The position numbers were made by a program, and so were the translations under genes. A DNA stretch of 64,000 nucleotides from CAJBNH01 sp964447285 (lineage in GTDB: Bacteria; Myxococcota_A; UBA9042), in the NCBI GenBank assembly GCA_964447285.1, contig CAYURO010000011.1, positions 1-64,000 on the forward strand. Reading direction: 5' to 3'. Of this stretch, positions 49,797-58,781 are shown piece by piece. The first letter of the stretch is position 1, and each line of letters begins with the position of its first letter. The notes beneath the pieces are model-generated. The model was not told the origin of the DNA. It did no database searches and worked only from the letters and a program-made list of their open reading frames with translations.

Positions 49797-52700
49797 CTAC
49801 TGGCAGACGCCGGTCTGGCACGTCAAGCCGTCGCCGCATGGGGTGGCGTCGGTGACGGGGGGGAAGACGCAGCCCAGTCCCGGGTCGCACGCTTCGGTGG
49901 TGCACGGGTTGTCGTCGCTGCAGGTTACGGGAGGCGCAAGGCTGCAGACGCCGCCCGCCTCGCAGACGTCGCCCTCGGTGCAGGCGTTGCCGTCGCTGCA
50001 TGGGGTGCCGACGGCATCCTTCCACGTGCACTGCAGCTTCTCGTCGCAGCCCTCGACCGTACACGCGTTGCCGTCGTCGCACGGCGTCAGGTCCTCCGGC
50101 GTGCACTTCTTCGTGACGCACATCGTGGTCGCCGCATCGCACGACTGCAGGTCACCGCACCCGGCGTCATCGGCGCACTCGACACACTTGCCGGTCATGC
50201 TCTTGCACGCGTACAGCGTGTACGTGTTGGCGTCTCCACTGAACCCATTGATGCGCAAGTAGTATTTGCCAGCGAGGGGAGCTCCGAACACCAACTGCTC
50301 GGGCGCCTGCTTGGTGGCCGCCGTGGCAACGGGCGAGGCAAATTTGCCCGCTGCATACAAGCGCATGTCCAGATCGCCCACGGTGGTGTCGAATTCCAGG
50401 GTGACGGTCAGCGTCTCGCCCTGCGCCAGCGACACGACCTGCCAGTCAAAGTCGTAGGGGCACAGCGACAGGTCGACCGTCTTGCCCATGGGCAGCGGCG
50501 TGGCGATCTGCGGACTGCCGTTGGGCTCCAGAGCGTCGGCGAGACAAAGCTGGATCACCTCGACTGCGGTGGAGGCGGTGTTGTTCAGCTCTTGGGTCTC
50601 TGCAACGGACTGGGTCGCGTCGGCGGCCAGAATCAGGAACGCGGGTCCGGGCTTGGCGTCGACGGGCAGCGCGGCCTTGTCGTCCATGCTGACCATCGAC
50701 TTGCCGCCAACTCCGGCGAGAGGCTTGGACAGCAGCAGGTGGTCGCCGGAGTCCAGCTTGGCGTCGAGCGAGTAGTAGTACGCGTATTCGAAAGCACCCG
50801 CGGGGTCCTTGCACTCGTTGCGGATCTCGGACGTCAGGTACACGTCCTCGCCCTGCACCACCTGGGCGGGGAACAGGCTGGCGATCTTGGCCGTCAGGTC
50901 AATACCCTTGCCGCCGTCGACCTGTAGCTTGTACGCAAACGTCGAGGGCTTCACGTCGGGCGTCTTGTAGACCACCTGCATGTGGTAGTCCCCCGTATCC
51001 GGTGCTACGAACTTCACAGTTCCATTGGTGTTTTGCGTCTGGATCGGCGGCAGGTTCGGGTCACTGTAGAACTTCAACGCGAACGCTTGGGTCGTGTGTT
51101 CGAAGCCGATCTGCACGCTCTCGCCCTTGTTCATCGCGAGCCGGAACCAATCCTCGTCGCCCAGGCACAGCGTCAGCTCCGACAGTCCGCAGCCGAGCTC
51201 TGCGGCCGACTGTGCGCTGTTGTTGTCCTCGAAGTAGTCCGCAAGGCACACGTCCGAGGGGTCGGGGTCCGCGACCTCAAGGGTCAGGGCGTAATCATGC
51301 GGCAGCGCCTGACCGCTCTCGGGCAGAACGTAGACGTGCACGTAGAAGGTGCCACCCGACTGCACGTAGGGTAGCCGCGCTTGTGTTTTCACAGGGTTGG
51401 CTGATCCGGCGACGATGCCGGTCTTGCTCGCGTCGACCAGCTGCACGCCGACCACGCCCTGACCAGCGACGTAGGACCAAGCGACCGTGGCGGAGACCAT
51501 CTTGCCGGTCGGCACCTCGACACGGAACCAGTCCTCGAGCCCCGGGCACACATTCAGACCCTTGTACGTCGCCACTTGCGAGGGCAGCAGCGCCGCCTCA
51601 TCGACGGTGTGGTTGCCGGTGAAGGCGTCGGTCGAGCAAGAGGCGGTCGCGCTGAGCACCAGCGGCGACGACATCGCGGCGTTGTTGGTCTCGTCCACCT
51701 CGTCGACGGCCGAAGTGGGATCCGCGAGCACACCGACGTAGTAGTTGCCGCCCGGCACCACCGGCAACAACAAATTCGTCTGCACTTCCTGGGAGCTAGC
51801 GGCCGGGATGCCCTGGTCGAACGCCACGTTCTTCAGCACGGTGTCTTTCGAGTCCAGCACGACGTCGGTCGACAGGACGAACTTCAAACCGAACGCGCCG
51901 CTGGGTTGGTCGCCCAGATTCGCCAGACGGAACTTGGACTTGACGAGACCGCCGGGCCAGGTCGCTTGGGGAGTGACGGACAGCCCGGTCGTCAGCAAGT
52001 CAATGCCCGCCGCAGGGGGAACGACCTTGACGTCCAGCGCGTACTTGGCGCGCGCCTCTGCCGTATGACCGTAGACGCGGATGTACCATGTGCCGGCCTG
52101 GGCCACCGACAGGGCGGTCGCCTTCTTGACCGGTGCCATGTACTTGATGGAATCCGCGAGCGTTTTGCCGTCGGGCGCCACCAAGTCAAGGTCCAACAGC
52201 GCCGGCACCGGAGTGGTCCATAGGATCTCCTGCGCGGTCAGGGTGACCAGCAGGGAGTGGCCCAACGGCACCTGCACCTTCCACCAGTCTTCGTTGCCAC
52301 ACGCGCCCAAGGCTTGGGTCACGCCTGACTGCACCTCTGCGGCCGTTGCCAGCGTGTCGTTCGTCTTGCCGCCGATGTCCGCGGCGTCTTCGAAGCAGCC
52401 GCCCTTGGGGTCCACAATCTTGATCGGCAGGGACGAGACCGAGATGTTGTTGGTTTTGTTGGTGTCCTTGGTCAGCGCGCCGTCACCGTCGGCAAAAACG
52501 CAGACGTACCATTCGGTGACCGAGTGGTCCAAACCGACGGGGACGGGGACGGTCACATTGACCTGCGTGGACTCCAGACCATCGACGCCCGAGAACGGGA
52601 TCTTGCCCAGCCACGGGCTTTTGCCGCTTGCCACGTTGGCAAGGGAGCACGTGTTCGTCGTCGACAGGGCGTACCAAGTGTTCGAGGCTCCGGCTCCGGT

Positions 52701-54449
52701 CGAACCGTCGTTGTAGACCATGTGGCTGATCTTCAGCGCACCGCCGGCAGCCACCGACTCTGGGTGGAAGCCGACGCTGTCGGTGCGCAGGTCGACGTTG
52801 GCCTGCAGAGCGACCGAGAGCGCGTCGAACATCTTGGTGTTATTGCCTTCGTCGAGCTCGGCGATCTTCTGGTCGGGGTCCAGCAGCAGGTAGACGTACC
52901 ACTTCTGGGCGGGCGTCTGCGGGCTGATCGTCACCACTTGGGCGCCGGACTTCGCCTCGCCAGCGGCCAGCGCCGCAACGCTGAAGTTCGTCTGGTTGAT
53001 GTTGCAGGTGGTCTTCGAGAACGCCTTGGTGGGACACAGGAAGATCGAGGCAGGGAAGGACGGCGAGGCATCGGTTCCCGTATTCAGCACCGACCACTCG
53101 ACCGTCACCGCGCCGTTCAGGTAGGTCCCCTTGGGCTTGACCGTCATCGAGGTCAACGCGAGGTCGATGCCCTTCTTCAAAACCTTCTGGATCTGCAGGA
53201 GGTTGGCGCTGACGGCGAGGTTGTTGTCTTCGTTTGTCTCGTGGATGGCCTCCGTCGTGTCCACCTTGGCGATCAAGTACCAACTGCCGTCCGCCAGCTC
53301 TGGCACACCCGTGCTGTGCAGCAGCGGCAGCGAAGACATCGGAGCGATCTTCTGCAGGTTCGAGTCGGCAAGCTTGGTGATGCGCTTGTCGATCTGCTTC
53401 GGGTCCTCGACGCACACCTTCTTGCCCGCCACGGTCTCGCAGACCTCGGGCAGGGTGAAGTCGTAGTCCAGCTTCTGGTCCAGCGACGCAAAGACGCCGA
53501 ACTTCACAGCCTTGGCCTCGCCCTCGCCGGAGTTGCCGATGGTCAGCGTGTAGCCCAGCGCCTGTCCGGGCGAATAGGTCTGGTCCGCCGTGAACTCCGG
53601 TGCCGTGATCGACAGGTCGGGTTCTGCCGCGGCCTTGGAGTCGACCACCAACTGGTCCGTCGCGAAACTCTCGTTGTCGGTTCGGTTGATCTCGTTGATG
53701 ACCTGCTTGTCGTCGACCCGCAACAGCACCCAGTAGCTGCCGTCGACCAGGTTCTTGGGCAGGGTGAAGGTGGTCTTGAGGTTCTCGGTCACCGGAGCGA
53801 GCTTGCCCGACGCGATACCCTGATGCTCGAACGTGTACAGGACCACGTCCCCGTCATCGATCACGGCGTCGGCAGACATGCGGATCACGGTCCGGAACGG
53901 CGTTGTGACGGCATCGCCTTCGTTCGTGATGCTGAAGGCGACGGAGATCTCGTCGCCCGACTTCACCGCCACGGGGGCCATCAAGGTCGCGGGGCTGATC
54001 GACAGCGCGGCGGGGTCCTGCACCTTGATCGTGTGCATCGCCTCAGCGCGGTACTTCTTCGGATTCACCTTCCAATTCACGGTCACCTTGACGGAATACT
54101 CTGCCATCGCGTTGAACGTGTGGGTGACCTTCCAAGCGTCGGGCTCCTTCTCCAAGTCGGCAAGTTGGGTCACGCCGTCGCCGAAGTCCCACGTCAGGAA
54201 CAGCTGACTGGGCTCGATGCCTGAGATGTTCGCCACGAGCTCGACGGTCAGCGGGGCGTTGCCGGTGTCGGGCGTGGCCGTCAGCGTCACGTCGATCTGC
54301 GGCGGCACGAACGCTTCTGCAGCATCCAGCGTGTCTTCAACGTCCGCGGCGACGTCGGTCACCGTGTCGGTCGGCTCAGCGGAGCAGGCAGCAAAGAACA
54401 CCGCACACCCGAGGGCGAGAGCGGTGAGGGACAAGGAGGTGATTCGCAT
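49797..54449 (-). CDS. Giant surface lipoprotein with PKD, CARDB and PPC domains
   Basis: 1550 residues; ATG 54449 with GAGAG upstream. Lipobox FFAAC (Cys22), then a Thr/Asp/Ala linker. A PKD-like Ig domain (about 50-145) has FLTWDFGDGV. Six CARDB repeats each end in a VxExxExNN motif (INEINRTDN, IHETNEDNN, IAELDEGNN, LTKDTNKTNN, VDEVDETNN, VAETQELNN). Between or after them are four PPC-type domains (EDWWKVQVPLG, EDWFRVEVPTG, EDWFRLAMNKG, DFDWQVVSLAQG). The C-terminus is cysteine-rich (DGNACTVEGCD, DGNACTEGDVC, DDNPCTTEACD). Surface adhesin or structural role likely. Its own TGGACC/TATACT promoter is upstream. Confidence 0.85.
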   Translation of the reverse strand: MRITSLSLTALALGCAVFFAACSAEPTDTVTDVAADVEDTLDAAEAFVPPQIDVTLTATPDTGNAPLTVELVANISGIEPSQLFLTWDFGDGVTQLADLEKEPDAWKVTHTFNAMAEYSVKVTVNWKVNPKKYRAEAMHTIKVQDPAALSISPATLMAPVAVKSGDEISVAFSITNEGDAVTTPFRTVIRMSADAVIDDGDVVLYTFEHQGIASGKLAPVTENLKTTFTLPKNLVDGSYWVLLRVDDKQVINEINRTDNESFATDQLVVDSKAAAEPDLSITAPEFTADQTYSPGQALGYTLTIGNSGEGEAKAVKFGVFASLDQKLDYDFTLPEVCETVAGKKVCVEDPKQIDKRITKLADSNLQKIAPMSSLPLLHSTGVPELADGSWYLIAKVDTTEAIHETNEDNNLAVSANLLQIQKVLKKGIDLALTSMTVKPKGTYLNGAVTVEWSVLNTGTDASPSFPASIFLCPTKAFSKTTCNINQTNFSVAALAAGEAKSGAQVVTISPQTPAQKWYVYLLLDPDQKIAELDEGNNTKMFDALSVALQANVDLRTDSVGFHPESVAAGGALKISHMVYNDGSTGAGASNTWYALSTTNTCSLANVASGKSPWLGKIPFSGVDGLESTQVNVTVPVPVGLDHSVTEWYVCVFADGDGALTKDTNKTNNISVSSLPIKIVDPKGGCFEDAADIGGKTNDTLATAAEVQSGVTQALGACGNEDWWKVQVPLGHSLLVTLTAQEILWTTPVPALLDLDLVAPDGKTLADSIKYMAPVKKATALSVAQAGTWYIRVYGHTAEARAKYALDVKVVPPAAGIDLLTTGLSVTPQATWPGGLVKSKFRLANLGDQPSGAFGLKFVLSTDVVLDSKDTVLKNVAFDQGIPAASSQEVQTNLLLPVVPGGNYYVGVLADPTSAVDEVDETNNAAMSSPLVLSATASCSTDAFTGNHTVDEAALLPSQVATYKGLNVCPGLEDWFRVEVPTGKMVSATVAWSYVAGQGVVGVQLVDASKTGIVAGSANPVKTQARLPYVQSGGTFYVHVYVLPESGQALPHDYALTLEVADPDPSDVCLADYFEDNNSAQSAAELGCGLSELTLCLGDEDWFRLAMNKGESVQIGFEHTTQAFALKFYSDPNLPPIQTQNTNGTVKFVAPDTGDYHMQVVYKTPDVKPSTFAYKLQVDGGKGIDLTAKIASLFPAQVVQGEDVYLTSEIRNECKDPAGAFEYAYYYSLDAKLDSGDHLLLSKPLAGVGGKSMVSMDDKAALPVDAKPGPAFLILAADATQSVAETQELNNTASTAVEVIQLCLADALEPNGSPQIATPLPMGKTVDLSLCPYDFDWQVVSLAQGETLTVTLEFDTTVGDLDMRLYAAGKFASPVATAATKQAPEQLVFGAPLAGKYYLRINGFSGDANTYTLYACKSMTGKCVECADDAGCGDLQSCDAATTMCVTKKCTPEDLTPCDDGNACTVEGCDEKLQCTWKDAVGTPCSDGNACTEGDVCEAGGVCSLAPPVTCSDDNPCTTEACDPGLGCVFPPVTDATPCGDGLTCQTGVCQ

Positions 54450-54501
54450 GGGCTCTCTCAGTCCGCGCGGGACATGGCTCCGCTCGCCGGACGAACGATC
54501 C

Positions 54502-54530
54502 AGTATAGGCAAAGCCGTGACGCGGGTCCA
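54502..54530 (-). promoter_or_regulatory. Promoter for the giant lipoprotein gene
   Basis: On the minus strand TGGACC (complement of 54525-54530), 17-nt spacer, TATACT (complement of 54502-54507). The -10 matches five of six bases; transcript would start near 54495, 46 bases upstream of ATG 54449. Confidence 0.6.
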
Positions 54531-54597
54531 CGGCCCCACGAGGGGGTTGAACGGCATTCTGCACCGGTTGCCGGTGGTCTGCCGCGCGCGGGGCCGC

Positions 54598-54603
54598 TAT
54601 GCT
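54598..54603 (+). promoter_or_regulatory. -10 element TATGCT right before the nucleotidyltransferase gene
   Basis: TATGCT ends eight bases before ATG 54612, the same geometry as the leaderless-type promoter at 24230. No convincing -35 was found at 17-18 nt, so this is a weaker case. Confidence 0.35.
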
Positions 54604-54611
54604 CCGTGGCC

Positions 54612-55973
54612 ATGGAAGCCGCCGCACACGTTCAGTTGCCCACGACACCGGCGAGCCAAGCGGCGGTCGAGGTTGTGCGACGGCTGCGTGAAGCCGGACA
54701 TTCCGCTTATCTGGTGGGCGGTTGTGTCCGCGATCTGGTGCTGGGACTGGTCCCGAAAGATTACGACGTTGCCACCGCCGCGACCCCTGATCAGGTGCGG
54801 GTGCTGTTTCGCCACATCGTCGAGGTGGGCGCGGTGTTCGGCGTGCTGCGCGTCCGACTGGCCCCTGCTGCGGGTCTGGCGGTGCAGGAAATCGAGGTCG
54901 CCACTTTTCGAGCCGAGGCCGCCTATACCGATGGTCGTCGCCCTGACGTGGTCCGCTTCACCGACGCGCGTGAGGACGTGGTCCGCCGCGACTTCACCAT
55001 GAACGGTCTGCTCCTGGACCCGCTGGATGCGTTCGGGCAGCCTGCCGAGCTGGGCATGGTCGTCGACCTGGTGGAGGGGATGCCGGACCTGCTGGCGCGG
55101 CGTCTGCGGGCGATTGGCAGTCCTTTCGAACGGTTTGAGGAGGACGCGCTGCGACTGCTGCGCGCGCCCCGCTTTGCCAGCCGCTTTCGGATGGTGATCG
55201 ACCCTGCCACCGCTGACGCGATTCGGGCCGCTGCGCCCACGCTGAAGCGCGTCTCGGCAGAGCGGGTCAGTGCCGAGTGCGCCGCCATGTTGACGGGCGA
55301 CCAAGTGGATCTCGCGTTGGACTTGATGGCGGATCTGGGGTTGGCTGCCGTGATCTGGCCGCAAGTGCTCGCGGCAGACCCGGGCCTCGGACGTGCCAAG
55401 GCCCGGTTTGCCTCTGCCCGACGCGAGCTGGACTTGCAGCTTGCAACGGCGCCGAACGGGTTCGCGCCAGAGACGGCGTTGCGGTTGCCCCTGGCGCTTG
55501 CCCTGCTGTTCGCCGACGCACGGCCAGTGGCCCGCGAGCTGGGGCGGGCGTGGCGATTGTCGCACGCCGATATTCAGGAACTGTCTAAGATCCAAGAACT
55601 TGTCGATGGTCTGCGTGCCCGGGGTGCCGCTGTAGAGTTGCCCTTGCCGGCGGCGTTGGTCCGCTTGCTGCGAGAGCCCATGTCGGACGCGGCGCTGCTG
55701 GCCCTCCTCGCCGCGACCGACCAGGACGGCGACGGGCATGGCACCGTTCCAGCTTGTCGCGAGCTGCGGCGTCTGCGCGCCATCACGCCGCGTTCCGTGT
55801 GGTGGCCTGAGTTGGCGGTCACCGGCGACACGCTGCAGGCGTGGGGCCACACGCCGGGGCCGGGCTTCCGGTCGGTGCTGCAGGCTGCCGAGGACGTGCA
55901 GCTGCACGGCGGCGACGCAAAGACCGCGCGGGCCGAAGCGCGTCGCCTGCTGGACGGTCCAGCGCACGGCTAA
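54612..55973 (+). CDS. CCA-adding enzyme / poly(A) polymerase-type tRNA nucleotidyltransferase
   Basis: 453 residues from ATG 54612. Class II nucleotidyltransferase fold: YLVGGCVRDLVLG (33-45), DYDVATAA with catalytic DxD pair (Asp50, Asp52), GRRPDVVRFTDA, RRDFTMNGLLLDP and EEDALRLLRAPRFASRF. It adds CCA to tRNA 3' ends or, in the poly(A) polymerase branch, tails RNA; the two cannot be told apart by eye. The C-terminal half lacks an obvious HD motif. Its upstream region is shared with the divergent giant lipoprotein gene. Confidence 0.9.
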   Translation: MEAAAHVQLPTTPASQAAVEVVRRLREAGHSAYLVGGCVRDLVLGLVPKDYDVATAATPDQVRVLFRHIVEVGAVFGVLRVRLAPAAGLAVQEIEVATFRAEAAYTDGRRPDVVRFTDAREDVVRRDFTMNGLLLDPLDAFGQPAELGMVVDLVEGMPDLLARRLRAIGSPFERFEEDALRLLRAPRFASRFRMVIDPATADAIRAAAPTLKRVSAERVSAECAAMLTGDQVDLALDLMADLGLAAVIWPQVLAADPGLGRAKARFASARRELDLQLATAPNGFAPETALRLPLALALLFADARPVARELGRAWRLSHADIQELSKIQELVDGLRARGAAVELPLPAALVRLLREPMSDAALLALLAATDQDGDGHGTVPACRELRRLRAITPRSVWWPELAVTGDTLQAWGHTPGPGFRSVLQAAEDVQLHGGDAKTARAEARRLLDGPAHG

Positions 55974-56035
55974 GGCGGCCCGGCCTCTGTCCTGGCCAAG
56001 CACCGGCAACCGGTCAGATCCACTGGGACGAGGGC

Positions 56036-56242
56036 CTAGCCCGGAGAGCGCGGCGGGACACGTCCGAGGCGCAACTCGCCGATCGGGCGGACCGACGCGG
56101 TCGCCGACTTCTCGTGATCAGGCGCGCACTTGGAACCAGCGGTGCAGTTCGAGCACGCTCCCGCAGGACTTCGCAGCCGCCGCACCAGCACCCACAGGGC
56201 ACCGGCGACGATGGCCGCGACGATGGGCAGGTCCCAGATCAT
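56036..56242 (-). CDS. FeoB-associated Cys-rich membrane protein
   Basis: 68 residues. ATG 56242 overlaps the feoB stop (ATGA). One N-terminal transmembrane helix (DLPIVAAIVAGALWVLVRRL) is followed by CSNCTAGSKCAP, the motif of FeoB-associated Cys-rich proteins that usually end feo operons, and a tail of ~30 residues. The cysteines could bind iron delivered by FeoB, a family-based inference. Short genes of this type are often missed. Confidence 0.82.
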   Translation of the reverse strand: MIWDLPIVAAIVAGALWVLVRRLRSPAGACSNCTAGSKCAPDHEKSATASVRPIGELRLGRVPPRSPG

Positions 56243-58389
56243 GCGTACCCCAATGCAGCGCCGATCTGGTAGACCAAGAACGAGCTTAGCCAAGCCAGGG
56301 CGTTCAGATAGGTCAGCGCAAAGACGGGCCACTTCCAACTATTCGTCTCGCGCTTCAGCGTCGCTACCGTGCTCAAGCACTGCATGGCGATCGCGAAGAA
56401 CACCATCAGGCTCACCCCTCGCAGGGGCGTCAGGGTGCCGGACCGCAGCATGGTCTGGCCGACGGCGTTGACCGCCTCCTCGCTGTCGTCATGGCCGCGC
56501 CCGTAGACCTGCCCCATGACCGGCACCAGCACCTCGCGGGCGGCAAACGAGCCGATCAGGCCGATACCGATGCGCCAGTCGAAACCCAAAGGCGCAATCA
56601 GGGGTTCGATGGCCTTGCCCAGGTGCCCGGCGATGCTTTGCTCCAACTGGCGGCGCTCGACGTCCCGCTGGATGACGCGCAGGGCTTCCACGCGCTGCGG
56701 CGAGTCCGGCGCGGTCGTCTGCGCAACCACGGCTTGGCGGGAGGCCAGTTCTTCCGCCGGCAGCTGGAACCTCGGGAACGCCATCAGCACCCACAGCAGC
56801 ACCGACAGCGCGACGATCACGGCGCCCGTCTGCGTCACGAATACCCAAGCGCGATCCTTCAGCGCGCGCAGGATGTTGCGCGGCCTAGGCCAGCGATAGG
56901 GTGGCATCTCGAGCAGCAGCGGTGCCCCCCCGCCCTTGACCGCCGTGCGTCGCAGGACGAACGCCGCCGCGATGGCCAGCAGGAAGCCCAGGCCGTACAT
57001 CGCGGCCACCACCAGACCGCCGACGGACAGAAACCCGAGGACCGGTGCGGTGCCAGCGAACACTGCAGCCGTCACCAGTGTGTAGACCGGCAGTCGGGCC
57101 GAGCAGCTCATCAGCGGCGCCACCAGCATCGTCAGCAGCCGGTCGCGGCGGTCGCCCATGGTGCGTGTGGCCATGATGCCGGGGACCGCGCAAGCAAACG
57201 AGCTCAGCAGCGGCACAAACGCCTTGCCGGGCAGCCCCACGCGCGCCATCAGCCGGTCGACCAGAAAGGCGGTGCGCGCGAGATAGCCGCTGTCCTCCAG
57301 CAGCGCGATCCCCAAGAAAAGCATCAGGATTTGCGGCAGGAACACGAGAGTGCCGGCGACGCCTGACAGCACGCCGTCGACCAGAATGTCGCTCAGCAGT
57401 CCGGGCGGCAGCGCACCGTGCACCAGACCCGTCACCCAGGCCATGCCGTGGTCCACCGCCTCGATGGCGGGATTCGCCCAAAGAAACACGGCCTGAAACA
57501 GCAGCGCCATTGCGACGACGAACAGGCCTGTACCGATCACCGGGTGCAGCGCCCACCGGTCGATGCGCTCGCTGGCGGTCTGGGCGCGCGGCCGGACCCG
57601 CTTGACGCGGCGAACCACGATCGGGTCGATGCGGGCGTAGCGACTCTCCGTCACTTGGCGGCGCACGTCCCGCGTCGGGTCCTGCGCCCGGGGTACCGCC
57701 AGCTCGAGTCGCTTGCCCAGCCCCGGCTGCAGCCGGTCGACGATGGCGCGGTCGCTGCACAGCCACCAAAGCACCTCGCCGTCGCTGCGGCCATCGACCA
57801 AATCCCCAAGCGCCAAACGGGCTTGCTCGATGGCGCGGCGCATTTCTGCCGACGGGAGCGGCACCAGCGACGGCTCGGCTTGGCGGCGACCGGCGACGTC
57901 GCGAACCGCCTGTTCCAACAGGGGAAGTCCGATCCCCTTGCGGGCGATCATCGGCACGCACGGACAGCCGAGATCCGCCGCAAGTCCGACGAGGTCCAGA
58001 TCCAGACCCTCTGCCGCGGCCGCATCCATCATGTTCAGCGCGGCGATCACCGGCAGGTCCAGCTCGGCGATCTGCACCAGAAGCAGCAGGTTACGCGCCA
58101 GATTGGTGGCATCCAGCACCACAACCACGGCGTCGAGCGGTGCGTCGCCCAGCCGTCCCGTCAGCGCCTGATGCGCGATTTCCTCTTCCGGGCTGTGGGC
58201 GGCAAGGCTGTAGCAGCCGGGCAGATCGTGGACCCGCCACGTCTCGCCGTTGGCGCAAGTGCGCGTGCCGACACGGCGTTCGACCGTGATGCCCGGGTAG
58301 TTGCCGACGTGCGCGTGGGCGCCGGTCAGCGTGTTGAAGAGGGTGGTCTTGCCGGTGTTGGGATTGCCGGCGAGCGCGACCTCAAGCAT
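56239..58389 (-). CDS. feoB: Ferrous iron transporter FeoB
   Basis: 716 residues from ATG 58389. N-terminal G domain: GNPNTGKTTLFNTLTG (8-23), switch region NYPGITVERR, DLPGCYSL (55-62) and NMMDAAAAEG in the position of the NxxD motif. Gate and core regions follow with 8 or more transmembrane helices (VDGVLSGVAGTLVFLPQILML, VPLLSSFACAVPGIMATRT). FeoB takes up Fe2+ across the inner membrane. It overlaps feoA at the start (eight bases) and the Cys-rich gene at the end (four bases), forming a three-gene operon. Confidence 0.97.
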   Translation of the reverse strand: MLEVALAGNPNTGKTTLFNTLTGAHAHVGNYPGITVERRVGTRTCANGETWRVHDLPGCYSLAAHSPEEEIAHQALTGRLGDAPLDAVVVVLDATNLARNLLLLVQIAELDLPVIAALNMMDAAAAEGLDLDLVGLAADLGCPCVPMIARKGIGLPLLEQAVRDVAGRRQAEPSLVPLPSAEMRRAIEQARLALGDLVDGRSDGEVLWWLCSDRAIVDRLQPGLGKRLELAVPRAQDPTRDVRRQVTESRYARIDPIVVRRVKRVRPRAQTASERIDRWALHPVIGTGLFVVAMALLFQAVFLWANPAIEAVDHGMAWVTGLVHGALPPGLLSDILVDGVLSGVAGTLVFLPQILMLFLGIALLEDSGYLARTAFLVDRLMARVGLPGKAFVPLLSSFACAVPGIMATRTMGDRRDRLLTMLVAPLMSCSARLPVYTLVTAAVFAGTAPVLGFLSVGGLVVAAMYGLGFLLAIAAAFVLRRTAVKGGGAPLLLEMPPYRWPRPRNILRALKDRAWVFVTQTGAVIVALSVLLWVLMAFPRFQLPAEELASRQAVVAQTTAPDSPQRVEALRVIQRDVERRQLEQSIAGHLGKAIEPLIAPLGFDWRIGIGLIGSFAAREVLVPVMGQVYGRGHDDSEEAVNAVGQTMLRSGTLTPLRGVSLMVFFAIAMQCLSTVATLKRETNSWKWPVFALTYLNALAWLSSFLVYQIGAALGYA

Positions 58390-58705
58390 CGCCCTTGCCC
58401 TCGGCGGGGCGCACTCGGATGGCGTCGGCCTGCTCGCGCCGCAACGAGAGCATGAAATCGCGAAGGCGGACCTGCAGAGGACCACCAAACGGCGCGCGTC
58501 GCAGGACGGTGACTGGGGCGTTGCGGGTGAACCCCAGCTCGACCAGTCGCTCGCCCATTGCCCCCGCCAGCTCGACGCCTTGCACCAGCCCCGTCACGCC
58601 CACCGCAAGGTCGGTCAGCGCATGGCGCTCCAGTCCCCGGCGGTCATCAGAACGCGTGATGCAGGGTTGCAGCAGGGCGGCAGGCAGGGCGACGACCGGG
58701 TCCAT
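58382..58705 (-). CDS. feoA: Ferrous iron transport protein FeoA
   Basis: 107 residues. SH3-like FeoA domain: ALTDLAVGVTGLVQGVELAG, RLVELGFTRNAPVTVLRRAPFGGPLQVRLRDF and LSLRREQADAIRV. FeoA is a small partner of FeoB. About 30 residues precede the domain, which is longer than usual; the ATG at 58705 fits the promoter spacing. First gene of the feo operon, behind a Fur-box-like element. Confidence 0.93.
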   Translation of the reverse strand: MDPVVALPAALLQPCITRSDDRRGLERHALTDLAVGVTGLVQGVELAGAMGERLVELGFTRNAPVTVLRRAPFGGPLQVRLRDFMLSLRREQADAIRVRPAEGKGDA

Positions 58706-58735
58706 GTCTAGAGCCTCGCAATTCGCACGAGACTA

Positions 58736-58764
58736 ATGATAGCGACTTTCACTTTCATTCGCAA
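58736..58764 (-). promoter_or_regulatory. feo promoter with Fur-box-like spacer
   Basis: On the minus strand TTGCGA (complement of 58759-58764), 17-nt spacer, TATCAT (complement of 58736-58741). The spacer contains ATGAAAGTGAAAGTCGC, with a tandem GAAAGT repeat resembling Fur hexamers. This AT-rich patch is unusual for the window. A Fur-family gene lies 1.4 kb away. Repression by Fur under iron sufficiency is a likely but unproven reading. Confidence 0.6.
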
Positions 58765-58781
58765 GGCCGGTCGCTTCAGGA

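Noticed and set aside
52524..54224. 566-codon plus-strand frame opposite the giant lipoprotein
   Set aside because: Minus strand shows repeated CARDB motifs; this frame is a by-product.
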